64,000 nucleotides of DNA from Ornithoclostridium sp949298505 (GCA_949298505.1 CASFWW010000023.1:1-64000); one strand, 5' to 3'. Counted from the stretch's first letter, positions 53,107 through 61,722 are shown. The notes: a model not told the origin generated them from the sequence alone. Made by a program: numbers and translations.

Positions 53107-54243
53107 TTATTTGACTTTCTTGCCGCATTCAGGGCAGAACTTGGTGCCGGCAGGAATCTTACTTCCGCATTCCGGGCACGTCTTGTCTTCAAGCTTTTCT
53201 CCGCATTCAGGGCAGAATTTCGCCGTTTTTCTCACCTTTGCGCCGCACTTGGGGCACACTTTCTTTTCGTCGGAAGCCATCTCTTTCCCACATTCAGGGC
53301 AGAACTTTGCGCCCTTCTTCACCTGAGCGCCGCAATTGGGGCACGCGACCTTGGGCTCAGCCGTAGCCGCGCCCGCCATGTTCTCAGCGAACATTCTGCC
53401 TATTCCGAGCCCCGCGCCCAGTCCTATGCCGGCGTTTGCCATATTTCCGCTGGCTCCGGGATTTTTCGCCGCGTCGCGCATCGCGCCCAGAGTCTCCATC
53501 TGAGCATATCCGGGCATCGCGTCTCCCATGACTCCCACGGACGTGCGCTTGTCGATCATCTTCTCGACCTCTTCGGGCACGGAAAGGTTTTCAATGTAAA
53601 GTCCCTTTATCTCTATGCCCATCCTGCCGAAGTCTTCTTTCATCTTTTCGAGCGCGATCGCGGAAATGTCGTCGTAATGCGCCGCCAGTTCAAGCGCGCT
53701 GACTCCGCTTTCGGCAATAGAATTGGTAAGAACGCTGACAATGATCTTTTTGAAATAGTTGTCGACGTCGGACACCGTGAGTCCGCCCGTGGAACCGAAC
53801 AACTCATTCATCGCGTAAGTCGGCACGCCGATCGCAAACGAATAGACGCCGTAGCCGCGCACGCGCACCATTCCGAAATCCTTATCCTTCATCATAACCG
53901 GGTTCGAAGTGCCCCATTTGTTGTCGATGAACTGCTTTGTCGAAACGAAATAAAGATCTGCGGTATGAGGCGTCTCCCACGCAGTCTTCCAATTGTACAA
54001 CGCGGTCAGGATGGGGATGTTTTTCAGTTCGTCCAGCTCGTATGTGCCCGGACCGAAAACGTCGCAAAGCTTACCTTCGTTTATGAAGATCGCCTTCTGC
54101 CCTTCGCGTACGACGAGCGTGGATTTTCTCATTATCTCTTCCTTGCGTTCAAGCGGAAATTTCCACACGATCGCGTTTTTGTCGTCAGTCTCCCACTGAA
54201 TCACTTTGCGGAACTGTCTTTTCAAAAAACTTCCGAGTCCCAT
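53107..54243 (-). CDS. SPFH-domain protein with C-terminal zinc ribbons (YdjI-like)
   Basis: A 378-aa protein. Residues ~20-240 form an SPFH/Band 7 domain (STLVVREGQKAIFINEGKLC, GPGTYELDELKNIP, GLYIENLSVPEEVEKMI). A Gly/Ala/Met-rich linker follows, then three zinc-ribbon repeats of the type CPxCG-N8-13-FCPECG near the C-terminus. Such proteins resemble B. subtilis YdjI and the lumpy-skin-disease-virus 'virion core protein' family and form oligomeric membrane-associated scaffolds. There is no membrane segment, so it probably depends on its downstream partner for anchoring. GGAGG precedes the ATG. Confidence 0.85.
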   Translation of the reverse strand: MGLGSFLKRQFRKVIQWETDDKNAIVWKFPLERKEEIMRKSTLVVREGQKAIFINEGKLCDVFGPGTYELDELKNIPILTALYNWKTAWETPHTADLYFVSTKQFIDNKWGTSNPVMMKDKDFGMVRVRGYGVYSFAIGVPTYAMNELFGSTGGLTVSDVDNYFKKIIVSVLTNSIAESGVSALELAAHYDDISAIALEKMKEDFGRMGIEIKGLYIENLSVPEEVEKMIDKRTSVGVMGDAMPGYAQMETLGAMRDAAKNPGASGNMANAGIGLGAGLGIGRMFAENMAGAATAEPKVACPNCGAQVKKGAKFCPECGKEMASDEKKVCPKCGAKVRKTAKFCPECGEKLEDKTCPECGSKIPAGTKFCPECGKKVK

Positions 54244-54248
54244 ATATT

Positions 54249-54270
54249 CCTCCGTCAGGGCTTCTGCCCT
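54249..54270 (-). promoter_or_regulatory. Hairpin plus ribosome-binding-site element before the SPFH gene
   Basis: AGGGC-AGAA-GCCCT (54257-54270) is followed by GACGGAGG, matching the element before the DUF1858 gene in sequence, spacing and distance to ATG. Confidence 0.5.
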
Positions 54271-54288
54271 TTATTTGTCGTTTATTAT

Positions 54289-54317
54289 ATTATAAGTTTA
54301 CGCGCGCGCATTGTCAA
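54289..54317 (-). promoter_or_regulatory. Promoter of the SPFH/zinc-ribbon operon
   Basis: On minus, TTGACA (54312-54317) and TATAAT (54289-54294) are spaced by 17 bp, a perfect consensus. Confidence 0.87.
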
Positions 54318-54395
54318 GGTGCAATTTCGGCGCAGTCGGTCTTTATCTCACTTTTTCAGCGTCATATCCGGCTCCCGTCATAAATATTAAATAGT

Positions 54396-55832
54396 ATGAA
54401 ACGTATAGCCGCGGCATTACCGCTTCTCTTCCTGGTTCTTTCTCCTCTCCTGACGTTCGTCTCCTGTGAAACCCGGGCAGACGCTCCCGCCTCATGCGTT
54501 TACGAGATGACGGTCTCCGTCGACGAAGCGGAAAACGTAGTCTCGGTAGATCAGAAAGTCACCGTCGTGAATTCGTTCGGAAAGGATATAGACGAACTGA
54601 TCTTTGCATTTTACCCGGACGCTTTCACCCTGAAAACTCCTCCGCCGGTGGACATGACGTCGCCTGAGACAGCCTACCCGTACGGGCTAAACGCCGGAGG
54701 ATACGTATTCCTCGAAGCGGGCGGAACAGAGGTGGAAAGCGTCTCTCTCTGCGAAACGCCGTGCAAGATAACCGTAAAACTTTCTTCTCCACTGTCTCCG
54801 GGAGATAAAACCGAGCTGCGTTTTTCTTTCAACCTCACACTTCCGCTGTGCAACGCGCGTTACGGCTACAACGATTTTTCAGTCAATCTCTCTTATTTCT
54901 ACCCTCAGCTCTGCCGCTATGACGAAAACGCGGAAGCCTTTGTATTCAACAACTACGTCGCGACAGGCGACCCGTTTGTCTTCGACGTCGCAGACTACTA
55001 CGTCACCCTTGACTGCCCCGAAGACTGGCAGATCGCGTGTTCCGCGCCTGCATCCGGAGAAAACGGCAGCAAACGCTGCGCACAGGGGCTCAGAGACATG
55101 ACCCTGATCCTTGCGCCGGAAGCCGAAGTCACTTCTTTCTCCTCGGGCGGCTACACCGCATACGCGATACACGACGGCTCGTACAGCTATGCCGCGGAAT
55201 ACGCCGCGAACGCTCTGAACGTGTTTTCTCAGGCATTCTGCGATCTGCCGGTCAGAGAATATTACCTCGTCTTTACCCCTTTCATAGCCGCGGGAGCGGA
55301 ATTCTCCAACGTCGCCCTGCTCTCTTCCTCGCTGACGTTTGCCGAAACGGAAAAGACCGTAGCGCACGAAGTCTCGCACCAGTGGTGGTATTCGCTGGTG
55401 GGAAGCGACCAGGTAAACTTCCCGTGGCAGGACGAAGCGCTCGCGCAGTGGTCGACTTTGTACTACTTTAAAAAACGCGGGATGAAAGATCACGCAGTTA
55501 CCATTCTGAAAGGATACGCGGAATTTTACTATGACTACATGACGACCCAACACGCTCTCGGAGAAAGCGCTCTCTGCGACGTGCACAGAGCGATCACGGA
55601 TTACAGGGATCAGACAGATTATTTCGCGACAGTGTACTGCAAGGCGCTCCTCGCGGCGGAAATAACCGCGCAAAGCGTGACCGATGACGGTTTCTGCAAC
55701 GCGCTTGCAATTTATGCAAAAGACAACCGCCTGTCTTTTGCGTGCCCTGACGACCTGTACTCCGCATTTGATTCTTACCTCAAAGGCGCGGGAAATCTTT
55801 TCAGAAATTCGCTTAACGTTTCGCCTTATTGA
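54396..55832 (+). CDS. M1-type (gluzincin) metallopeptidase lipoprotein
   Basis: A 478-aa exported protein. The N-terminus is a signal peptide with a lipobox-like FVSC (Cys24). A beta-sandwich domain (~30-240) resembles the N-terminal domain of M1 aminopeptidases. The catalytic domain has HEVSH (residues 324-328) and the third zinc ligand E347 in DEALAQW, exactly the HExxH-x18-E spacing. GAEFSN is a shifted form of the GAMEN substrate motif. At 478 residues it lacks the long C-terminal helical domain of classical M1 enzymes. No ribosome binding site is evident before the ATG, and no clear promoter is seen. Confidence 0.82.
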   Translation: MKRIAAALPLLFLVLSPLLTFVSCETRADAPASCVYEMTVSVDEAENVVSVDQKVTVVNSFGKDIDELIFAFYPDAFTLKTPPPVDMTSPETAYPYGLNAGGYVFLEAGGTEVESVSLCETPCKITVKLSSPLSPGDKTELRFSFNLTLPLCNARYGYNDFSVNLSYFYPQLCRYDENAEAFVFNNYVATGDPFVFDVADYYVTLDCPEDWQIACSAPASGENGSKRCAQGLRDMTLILAPEAEVTSFSSGGYTAYAIHDGSYSYAAEYAANALNVFSQAFCDLPVREYYLVFTPFIAAGAEFSNVALLSSSLTFAETEKTVAHEVSHQWWYSLVGSDQVNFPWQDEALAQWSTLYYFKKRGMKDHAVTILKGYAEFYYDYMTTQHALGESALCDVHRAITDYRDQTDYFATVYCKALLAAEITAQSVTDDGFCNALAIYAKDNRLSFACPDDLYSAFDSYLKGAGNLFRNSLNVSPY

Positions 55833-56052
55833 CGAAACCTTTTTACAACCTCACAAATGCGGACAAAACAGCGGCTATCCCGATCACGGCTTTGCCGGAC
55901 ACTCGCCCTCGCGGACGGAAAATGCTTAACCGGCAATCGACCTACTTGCCGCATACGCGGCATTTCCAAGGTAAAAATTTACAGCGTTAAACTGGATAAA
56001 ACGCATAGAGCGTTACACAATATAATCAGCCTGAAAAAAGGAGGTTAAAGTG
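55833..56052. other. Gap between the peptidase and the small Cys-rich peptide
   Basis: A TGCCGC-ATAC-GCGGCA hairpin (55947-55962) followed by TTT is a weak terminator for the peptidase gene. The right part holds the promoter of the small peptide gene. Confidence 0.4.
56000..56026 (+). promoter_or_regulatory. Promoter and inverted repeat before the Cys-rich peptide gene
   Basis: TATAAT (56021-56026) has no good -35 box at 17 bp. Instead AACGC-N5-GCGTT (56000-56014) lies just upstream, with another GCGTTA at 55984. This pattern suggests binding by a regulator, perhaps an activator. Confidence 0.45.
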
Positions 56053-56169
56053 ATGAAGAAAGCTAATCAGACCAAGCAGAAAGCCGGTCGCGCTCATGAG
56101 ACAAAGAACTGTGGTAAGATGTGCGGCGGCAAATGCTGCAATGAAAGCGGACACAATCAGAAAGACTGA
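56053..56169 (+). CDS. 38-residue cysteine-rich peptide
   Basis: MKKANQTKQKAGRAHETKNC opens the peptide; the second half is NCGKMCGGKCCNESGHNQKD, with four cysteines and a histidine within 16 residues. The AAAAAAGGAGG site nine bases before the ATG and a plausible promoter favour a real gene. Basic N-terminus and Cys/His cluster suggest metal binding (zinc or copper), but no family was recognised and there is no signal peptide. It is too short to judge by coding statistics. Confidence 0.6.
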   Translation: MKKANQTKQKAGRAHETKNCGKMCGGKCCNESGHNQKD

Positions 56170-56601
56170 CGTGTTTTAAGGCTTGGGCGACTTTGCCGCG
56201 TATCGCGGACAGATCGCTCAAAACGGCGAAACAACGCGGATTACAGCGTTTTCAGATGAATTGAGTCTGTAAAAATTTTTATGGACGAAACGGCTGTATA
56301 AAATTATCGTTATTCATCTTTTGCCGTAGAAAAGAAAGAGAGCTATCCGGATCCTCGGATAGCTCCCTTCCTTTGTTATATGATAAGGGGGAAAATTATG
56401 AGCTCTTTTATTTACAGTTTGCATTCTATCACCGACTTGAAATTTTGTCAATAGTTTTTTGCAACTTTTTTAAAAAATTTTTTGTCAGTGCCTTTTGCCC
56501 TCTTTTTTGCATATTTTTATTAAAGGAAGATTAAAAATATGCACTTTTTATCACGATAAACCGTCAAAAAACGCCAAATCGTGTATTATTACAAATCGTT
56601 T
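56170..56601. other. Intergenic region with two inverted repeats
   Basis: It holds the hairpin at 56340-56365 (separate entry) and, at 56509-56542, GCATATTTTTA-N12-TAAAAATATGC with perfect 11-bp AT-rich arms around an AAAGGAAG core. Between them, GGGG precedes an ATG at 56398 with an 18-codon frame that could be a leader peptide, but nothing follows it in the same direction. The right end is AT-rich and may terminate the aminotransferase operon on minus. Confidence 0.4.
56340..56365. terminator. Hairpin, probable terminator
   Basis: GAGCTATCCG (56340-56349) and CGGATAGCTC (56356-56365) form a perfect 10-bp stem over a 6-base loop. T-rich but interrupted tracts follow on both strands, so the orientation is unclear; on plus it may end the Cys-rich peptide transcript. 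Confidence 0.6.
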
Positions 56602-57789
56602 TTAAAGCACGCCTCTCTTTTTCAGGAAATTTTCTATCCTGTCCATCGCCCTTTTCAAGTCCTCAAGAGAGTATGCGTAGCTTATCCTTATAAAGTCCTT
56701 GCCGGAATCTCCGAAAGCGCCTCCCGGAACAACTGCGACTTTCTGATCCTGAAGCAGTTCTTCCGCGAACTGTTCTCCGTCGAGACCCGTAACGGAAACG
56801 CAAGGGAACACGTAGAACGCGCCCTTGGGTTCAAAGCAGGTCAGTTTCATATCGTTGAGTCTTTTCACAAGAAATCTTCTTCTGACGTCGTACTGACTTC
56901 TCATCTCCTCGACAGCCGCGAAATTGTCTTCAAAAGCGGTGTTCAGCGCATTCAGCGCCGCGTACTGAGCGGCAGTCGGCGCACACATTATTATATATTG
57001 ATGTATCTTCAGCATCTGTTTGCTGAGTTCTCTGGGCGCGCAGTAATATCCCAGTCTCCAGCCCGTCATCGCGAAAGCCTTGCTGAAACCGTTGATGAGT
57101 ATAGTGCGCTCTCTCATTCCGTCAAGCGAAGCGACCGAAACGTGGCGTGCGTCGCCGTAAGTAAGCTCCGCGTAGATCTCGTCCGATATCGCTATTATGT
57201 CGTGCTTTTTGATTACTTCTGCAATCGCTTCAATCTGTGGCTTCGTCATTATCGCGCCGGTCGGGTTGTTGGGAAAAGGCAGTATCACCGCTTTCGTGCG
57301 CGGAGTGATCGCCGCCTCCAGCGCCTCTGCGGTGAGGATGAAATTGTCCTCCACTCTGCACGGCGCGCTTACCGGCACCGCGTCGCAAAGCGCAACGCCG
57401 GGAGCGTAAGAAACGTATGACGGCTCCGGGATTATCACCTCGTCTCCGGCGTTTGCAAGCGTCCTGACCGCAAGGTATATCGCCTCGCTCGCGCCCACGG
57501 TCATAATAACTTCGTCCTTGGGGTCGTACTTTACGCCGAAACGCAGGTCAACGTATTTCGCGACCGCTTCTCTCAGTTGCAGAAGACCGCTGTTGGACGT
57601 ATATTGCGTAATGCCCTTCCTTATGCTCTGGACAGCCGCTTCTCTCGCTTCCCACGGCGTGACGAAATCGGGTTCGCCGACGCCTAAAGATATGACGTCC
57701 TTATACATAGCCGCAACGTCGAAAAATTTTCTTATGCCCGAAGGCTTGATGTTTTTTACGACGTCGCTCACGTGTTTGTCGTAATTCAT
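56602..57789 (-). CDS. Class I/II PLP-dependent aminotransferase
   Basis: A 395-aa fold-type I aminotransferase. Landmarks are LGVGEPDFVTP, QYTSNSGLLQLREAVA, the PFPNNPTGAIM loop, ISDEIYAELTY and the Schiff-base lysine in LINGFSKAFAMTGWRLGY. It resembles aspartate or aromatic/alanine-type aminotransferases (AspB/PatA group); the amino donor is not decidable. It is the last gene of the minus run, and its ATG overlaps the stop of the Lrp/AsnC-type gene by 4 bases, so the regulator may sense an amino acid related to its reaction (inference). Confidence 0.88.
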   Translation of the reverse strand: MNYDKHVSDVVKNIKPSGIRKFFDVAAMYKDVISLGVGEPDFVTPWEAREAAVQSIRKGITQYTSNSGLLQLREAVAKYVDLRFGVKYDPKDEVIMTVGASEAIYLAVRTLANAGDEVIIPEPSYVSYAPGVALCDAVPVSAPCRVEDNFILTAEALEAAITPRTKAVILPFPNNPTGAIMTKPQIEAIAEVIKKHDIIAISDEIYAELTYGDARHVSVASLDGMRERTILINGFSKAFAMTGWRLGYYCAPRELSKQMLKIHQYIIMCAPTAAQYAALNALNTAFEDNFAAVEEMRSQYDVRRRFLVKRLNDMKLTCFEPKGAFYVFPCVSVTGLDGEQFAEELLQDQKVAVVPGGAFGDSGKDFIRISYAYSLEDLKRAMDRIENFLKKRGVL

Positions 57790-58274
57790 ACTATCTCTTC
57801 TCTCTTTATCCCGTCGCGTTTTTCAAGGACCACGCCTTCCGCCTTGTACTTCTTAAGAATAAAGTGGGTCGCAGTGGACGTGACGTCTTTGAGCACGGAA
57901 AGTCTTTCAGTTACAAAACGAGAGACTTCGCGCAGATTCTTGCCCTCTACGATGACCGTGAGGTCGTAACTTCCGCTCATAAGGTATACGTCTTTTACTT
58001 CATCGAACTTGTAGATGTCGCGCGCGATCGCGTCGAAGCCGTCGCGCATCTGCGGAGTGACTTTGACTTCGATAAGCGCGGTCACCGCGTCCGAATCCAG
58101 TTTTTCGGTATTGCACAGCACTGTGTATTTCGCGATCACGCCGTCCTCTTCCATTGCGGCTATCCTCGCCTTTACGTCATCTTCGCCAAGTCCGCTCATC
58201 GCGGCGATCTGCGCAGTCGTGAAACGGCTGTCCTCGCGCAGGATCGCGATTAACTGTTTGTCTTTCTTGTCCAT
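57786..58274 (-). CDS. Lrp/AsnC family transcriptional regulator
   Basis: A 162-aa protein with an N-terminal winged helix (KKDKQLIAILREDSRFTTAQ through EEDGVIAKYTVL) and a C-terminal RAM ligand-binding domain (GFDAIARDIYKFDEVKDVYL, then GSYDLTVIVEGKN). Lrp-type regulators form octamers and respond to amino acids. The ATG at 58274 is preferred with GAGG just upstream; an in-frame GTG three codons earlier is possible. It is coupled to the aminotransferase gene. Confidence 0.88.
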   Translation of the reverse strand: MDKKDKQLIAILREDSRFTTAQIAAMSGLGEDDVKARIAAMEEDGVIAKYTVLCNTEKLDSDAVTALIEVKVTPQMRDGFDAIARDIYKFDEVKDVYLMSGSYDLTVIVEGKNLREVSRFVTERLSVLKDVTSTATHFILKKYKAEGVVLEKRDGIKREEIV

Positions 58275-58287
58275 GATCTTCACCTCA

Positions 58288-59859
58288 TCAGATAGTTTCG
58301 AGATATTCTTCGTAGGTAGTCAGCTTGTCGAACGTCTTCGTACCGTTGATTTCTATTATCCTGTTTGCGACCGTCTGCATAAGCTCCTGGTCGTGAGTTG
58401 CGAAAAGACAGCAACCCTTAAAGTTTATCATACCCTTGTTGAGCGCGGTTATCGCCTCCAGATCGAGATGGTTGGTCGGCTCGTCGAGAATGAGCACGTT
58501 GCCCGCGATCAGCATTGCGCGCGCAAGCATGCAACGCACCTTTTCGCCGCCGCTCAGCACTTTCGCGCTCTTTTTCACCTCGTCGCCCGAGAAAAGCATC
58601 CTTCCCAGCCAGCTTCTCAGATAGCTCTCGGTATGGTCTTTAGAGAAGCGGTTTATCCACTCGACGAGGTTCATATTGCAACCGTCGAAAAATTCGTCGA
58701 AATTCTGCGGCACGTAACTCAGCCTTACCGTCTTGCCCCACTCGAACTTGCCCGCGTCCGGCTCCTCGATGCCGTTGAGGATGTCGAACAGCATGGATAC
58801 CGATGTGGATTTGTCTGACAAAAACGCGATCTTCTCGCCCTTCTGCACGGTAAAAGTGACGTTCTCGAAAAATCCTTTCTTGGTCAGTCCCTCGACTTTG
58901 AGTATTTCCTTGCCAAGGTCCTGTTCCATCTCGAAATTGATATAAGGATATTTTCTCATAGACGGCTTTATGTCTTCGAGAGTGAGTTTTTCCAGTTCCT
59001 TCTTTCTGGACGTCGCCTGTCTCGATTTGGACGCGTTGGCGGAGAAACGCGCGATAAATTCCTGAAGTTCCTTCGCTCTTGCTTCCGCCTTCTTGTTCGC
59101 TTCCTTCGCCTGCCTTTGCAGGAGCTGGTTGGTCTCGTACCAGAAATCGTAGTTGCCCACGTACATGTTTATCTGACCGTAGTCCACGTCGCAGATATGC
59201 GTGCAGACCTTGTTCAGGAAGTGACGGTTGTGCGAGACGATGATCAGCGTGTTCTTGAAGTCCATCAAAAACTTTTCCAGCCACATAATGCTCTTCGCGT
59301 CCAGGTTGTTGGTCGGCTCGTCAAGTATGAGTATGTCGGGATTGCCGAAAAGCGCCTGCGCGAGAAGTATCTTGACCTTTTGCTTGCCGTCCAGTTCGCT
59401 CATCAGCTTTTCGTGATACTCTTCTCCGAATTTCAGCTCGTTGAGCAGAGACGCCGCTTCGCTTTCCGCTTCCCAGCCGCCCAGCTCCGCGAACTCGTTT
59501 TCAAGCTCCGAAGCCCTGATGCCGTCCTCTTCCGAAAAGTCCTCTTTCATGTAAAGCGCGTCCTTTTCGTCCATTATGTCGACAAGGCGTTTATGCCCTA
59601 AAAGCACCGTACGCATGACGGTGCAGTCGTCAAAGTCGTTCTGGTTCTGGTGCAGAACGCTTATGCGCTGTCCTTTTCCTATCGAAACCGTTCCTCTGGT
59701 CGGTTCGAGTTCCCCGGAAAGGATTTTAAGAAAGGTGGATTTTCCGGCACCGTTCGCGCCGATAACGCCGTAGCAGTTGCCGTCTGTAAACTTCAGGTTC
59801 ACATCCTCGAAAAGTTTTCTTCCACCGAACTGCAAATACAAATCTGTTACCTGTATCAT
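58288..59859 (-). CDS. ABC-F family ATPase with one degenerate ATP site
   Basis: A 523-aa soluble protein with two ABC domains and a basic coiled linker (about 245-300), like YkpA/YbiT ribosome-associated ABC-F proteins. NBD1 has a normal Walker A (GANGAGKST, 34-42) and Walker B (ILILDEPTNNLD) but a degenerate signature, SELDGKQ (154-160). NBD2 has a normal signature (LSGGEK from 435) and Walker B but a Walker A reduced to SDKSTSVSM (348-356) without the lysine. Thus the composite site formed by Walker A of NBD1 and the signature of NBD2 is intact, and the other is dead on both sides. Role probably in translation; resistance function is not implied. Confidence 0.9.
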   Translation of the reverse strand: MIQVTDLYLQFGGRKLFEDVNLKFTDGNCYGVIGANGAGKSTFLKILSGELEPTRGTVSIGKGQRISVLHQNQNDFDDCTVMRTVLLGHKRLVDIMDEKDALYMKEDFSEEDGIRASELENEFAELGGWEAESEAASLLNELKFGEEYHEKLMSELDGKQKVKILLAQALFGNPDILILDEPTNNLDAKSIMWLEKFLMDFKNTLIIVSHNRHFLNKVCTHICDVDYGQINMYVGNYDFWYETNQLLQRQAKEANKKAEARAKELQEFIARFSANASKSRQATSRKKELEKLTLEDIKPSMRKYPYINFEMEQDLGKEILKVEGLTKKGFFENVTFTVQKGEKIAFLSDKSTSVSMLFDILNGIEEPDAGKFEWGKTVRLSYVPQNFDEFFDGCNMNLVEWINRFSKDHTESYLRSWLGRMLFSGDEVKKSAKVLSGGEKVRCMLARAMLIAGNVLILDEPTNHLDLEAITALNKGMINFKGCCLFATHDQELMQTVANRIIEINGTKTFDKLTTYEEYLETI

Positions 59860-59868
59860 TTCTTCTCC

Positions 59869-60375
59869 TTAAGAAAGGTTGTTATCGTTTTCTATCATAC
59901 TGCCCAGCCTGATCACCGCTCTTTTGTAGGTGAGAAAGCTGACAGCCATACTGCGCTCCGTCATGAACGCGAGTTTTATCTCCTTGGTTTCGCCTGCGCC
60001 GATCTCCGTCTTTCCGGTCGTGATCGTGCTGTCGCCGGAAATTCCCGTGTCCGTCGGACTTATGCCGTCCAGCTCAAAATCGTAAGGATCGAGAGTGAAA
60101 TCCTTTTCAGCCGCGACTTCTACCGTGATCACCGCGTACACGTTCCTGGTATCCGCGATCCCTTGCACCGACACGTCAGTGACGGTAACGGTCGCTTTCC
60201 CGGCGTCGTACGGCTGACCTATGTCCAGATTGACGGTCTCCTCACAGCTTCTGACCGCAAGCGCCGTGATTATCACCGCAGCGATGACCAGCACCGTGAG
60301 TATCACAAGTCCCGCAAAGCGCAGTCTTTTCTTTTTCTTTTCCGCCTGCAAAGCGGCTTGTTTATCTGAGTTCAT
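59869..60375 (-). CDS. Membrane-anchored DUF4352-like protein
   Basis: A 168-aa protein with a short Lys-rich cytosolic start (EKKKKRLRF), one transmembrane segment (about 20-43) and an extracellular beta domain resembling DUF4352/telokin-like folds (VTVTDVSVQGIADTRNVYAV and AGETKEIKLAFMTERS). Cys44 directly after the segment could be a lipobox-type cysteine but lacks the usual preceding residues. Function unknown. It overlaps the amidohydrolase gene by 14 bases and precedes the ABC-F gene by 9. Confidence 0.65.
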   Translation of the reverse strand: MNSDKQAALQAEKKKKRLRFAGLVILTVLVIAAVIITALAVRSCEETVNLDIGQPYDAGKATVTVTDVSVQGIADTRNVYAVITVEVAAEKDFTLDPYDFELDGISPTDTGISGDSTITTGKTEIGAGETKEIKLAFMTERSMAVSFLTYKRAVIRLGSMIENDNNLS

Positions 60376-61639
60376 TTTTTATCCTGTCCGCCGCGGCGTT
60401 GCACTTTTCAACGAGCGCGTCGTAGTCTTCGCCGTACGTAAGCTGCCCGTTTTCGTAAACGATTTTTCCGCCCGCGACGGTCATCTTCACGTTTTGTCTG
60501 CCGCCTGCGTAGACGAGATTCGCGGCGATATCGGTATGAGGCTGCATGTTGGGCGCGCTCAGATCTGTCACCGTCATATCCGCAAGTGCTCCGATATAAA
60601 GCCCGTCTGCGTTTTCAAGCCCGAAAGCCCTGCCGCTCACCGCCGCGCGGTAAACGTCTTTCGCGCTGACCGCTGCCGCGTCGTTCAGCAGGTATTTCTG
60701 CAACACTGTCGCAAGATAGGTCTCTCTGAACATATCGAGAGCGTTGTTGCTCGCCGCGCCGTCTGTACCCACGCCGACGGTCACGCCCGCGTCGATAAGT
60801 TTTTTGAGCGGAGCTATGCCGCTCGCAAGCTTGAGGTTACTGCACGGACAAGTGACTGCCGAGACCCCGAGCTTCTTCATTATCTCAATGTCTTCGTCAT
60901 CGACGTGCACGCAGTGGTATCCGGTGCCTCCGAGATCGAATATACCCTTTTCCGCAAGCAGTTTTACGGGAGATATGCCGTATTTTTCTTTGCACGAAGC
61001 GACTTCAGCCGCCGTCTCAGAAAGATGAGTATGCACGGGAAGCGAAAACTTCTTCGAAAGGTCGGACACCGCCCTCAACGTTTCGTCCCCGCAGGTATAC
61101 TGCGCGTGCATCGCGAGCGAATACTTTATCCTCGGCAGCCTGTCGAGCTTGCCTTTCAGTTCCTCAGCCCTCTTCACGATATCGTCGTAGCCGCCGTCGA
61201 AATCAAAAATGCCGCTGCCGATATACGCGCCGAAACCGGTATCCGCGAACGCCTGTGCGACTGCCTCGGTATGTCCGTACATTTCCGAGCAATACGTAAT
61301 GCCGCCTGCGTAATATTCCGCTACCGCGAGCCTGGTGAAATAATAACAGTCCTCGTCGGTGAGTTTTCCTTCGGCAGGGAACACCTGCTTGTACAGCCAG
61401 TCGTTGAGCGGCATGTCCTCCGCGCGCGAGCGCAGGAAGGTCATCGGGGAATGAGTATGCGCGTCCTTGAAAGACGGCGCGAGAAGATCGCCTTTCAGAT
61501 CGATCTCCCTGTCCCAGTCCTGCCAGTCAAGCGTGGATACCGGAGACAGATAAACAATCCTGTCCCCGTCAGTGCGAAGTTCGCCGTCTATAACGCCGTC
61601 CGGCGTAAGTATCTTGCCGTTAAAAAACCTCAGTTTCAT
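60362..61639 (-). CDS. mtaD: Amidohydrolase, SAH/MTA deaminase type
   Basis: A 425-aa zinc-dependent deaminase of the adenosine/chlorohydrolase-like amidohydrolases. Metal ligands are visible: DAHTHSP, the strand YSLAMHAQYTC, HLSET, and the terminal Asp in VGVGTDGAASNN. The set matches 5'-methylthioadenosine/S-adenosylhomocysteine deaminase; guanine-deaminase-like relatives (SsnA) are the main alternative. With punA directly upstream, deamination and phosphorolysis of purine nucleosides would be neighbours. The 83-base gap before it holds two hairpins, one with a UUCG loop. Confidence 0.82.
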   Translation of the reverse strand: MKLRFFNGKILTPDGVIDGELRTDGDRIVYLSPVSTLDWQDWDREIDLKGDLLAPSFKDAHTHSPMTFLRSRAEDMPLNDWLYKQVFPAEGKLTDEDCYYFTRLAVAEYYAGGITYCSEMYGHTEAVAQAFADTGFGAYIGSGIFDFDGGYDDIVKRAEELKGKLDRLPRIKYSLAMHAQYTCGDETLRAVSDLSKKFSLPVHTHLSETAAEVASCKEKYGISPVKLLAEKGIFDLGGTGYHCVHVDDEDIEIMKKLGVSAVTCPCSNLKLASGIAPLKKLIDAGVTVGVGTDGAASNNALDMFRETYLATVLQKYLLNDAAAVSAKDVYRAAVSGRAFGLENADGLYIGALADMTVTDLSAPNMQPHTDIAANLVYAGGRQNVKMTVAGGKIVYENGQLTYGEDYDALVEKCNAAADRIKNELR

Positions 61640-61722
61640 ACCTTACCGTTGCCGCCCGAAGGCGGATTTTGCGGAGCGGGAAATCTCATGAACGTGATTT
61701 TCCCTGCCCGTGTGCGTAAAAC

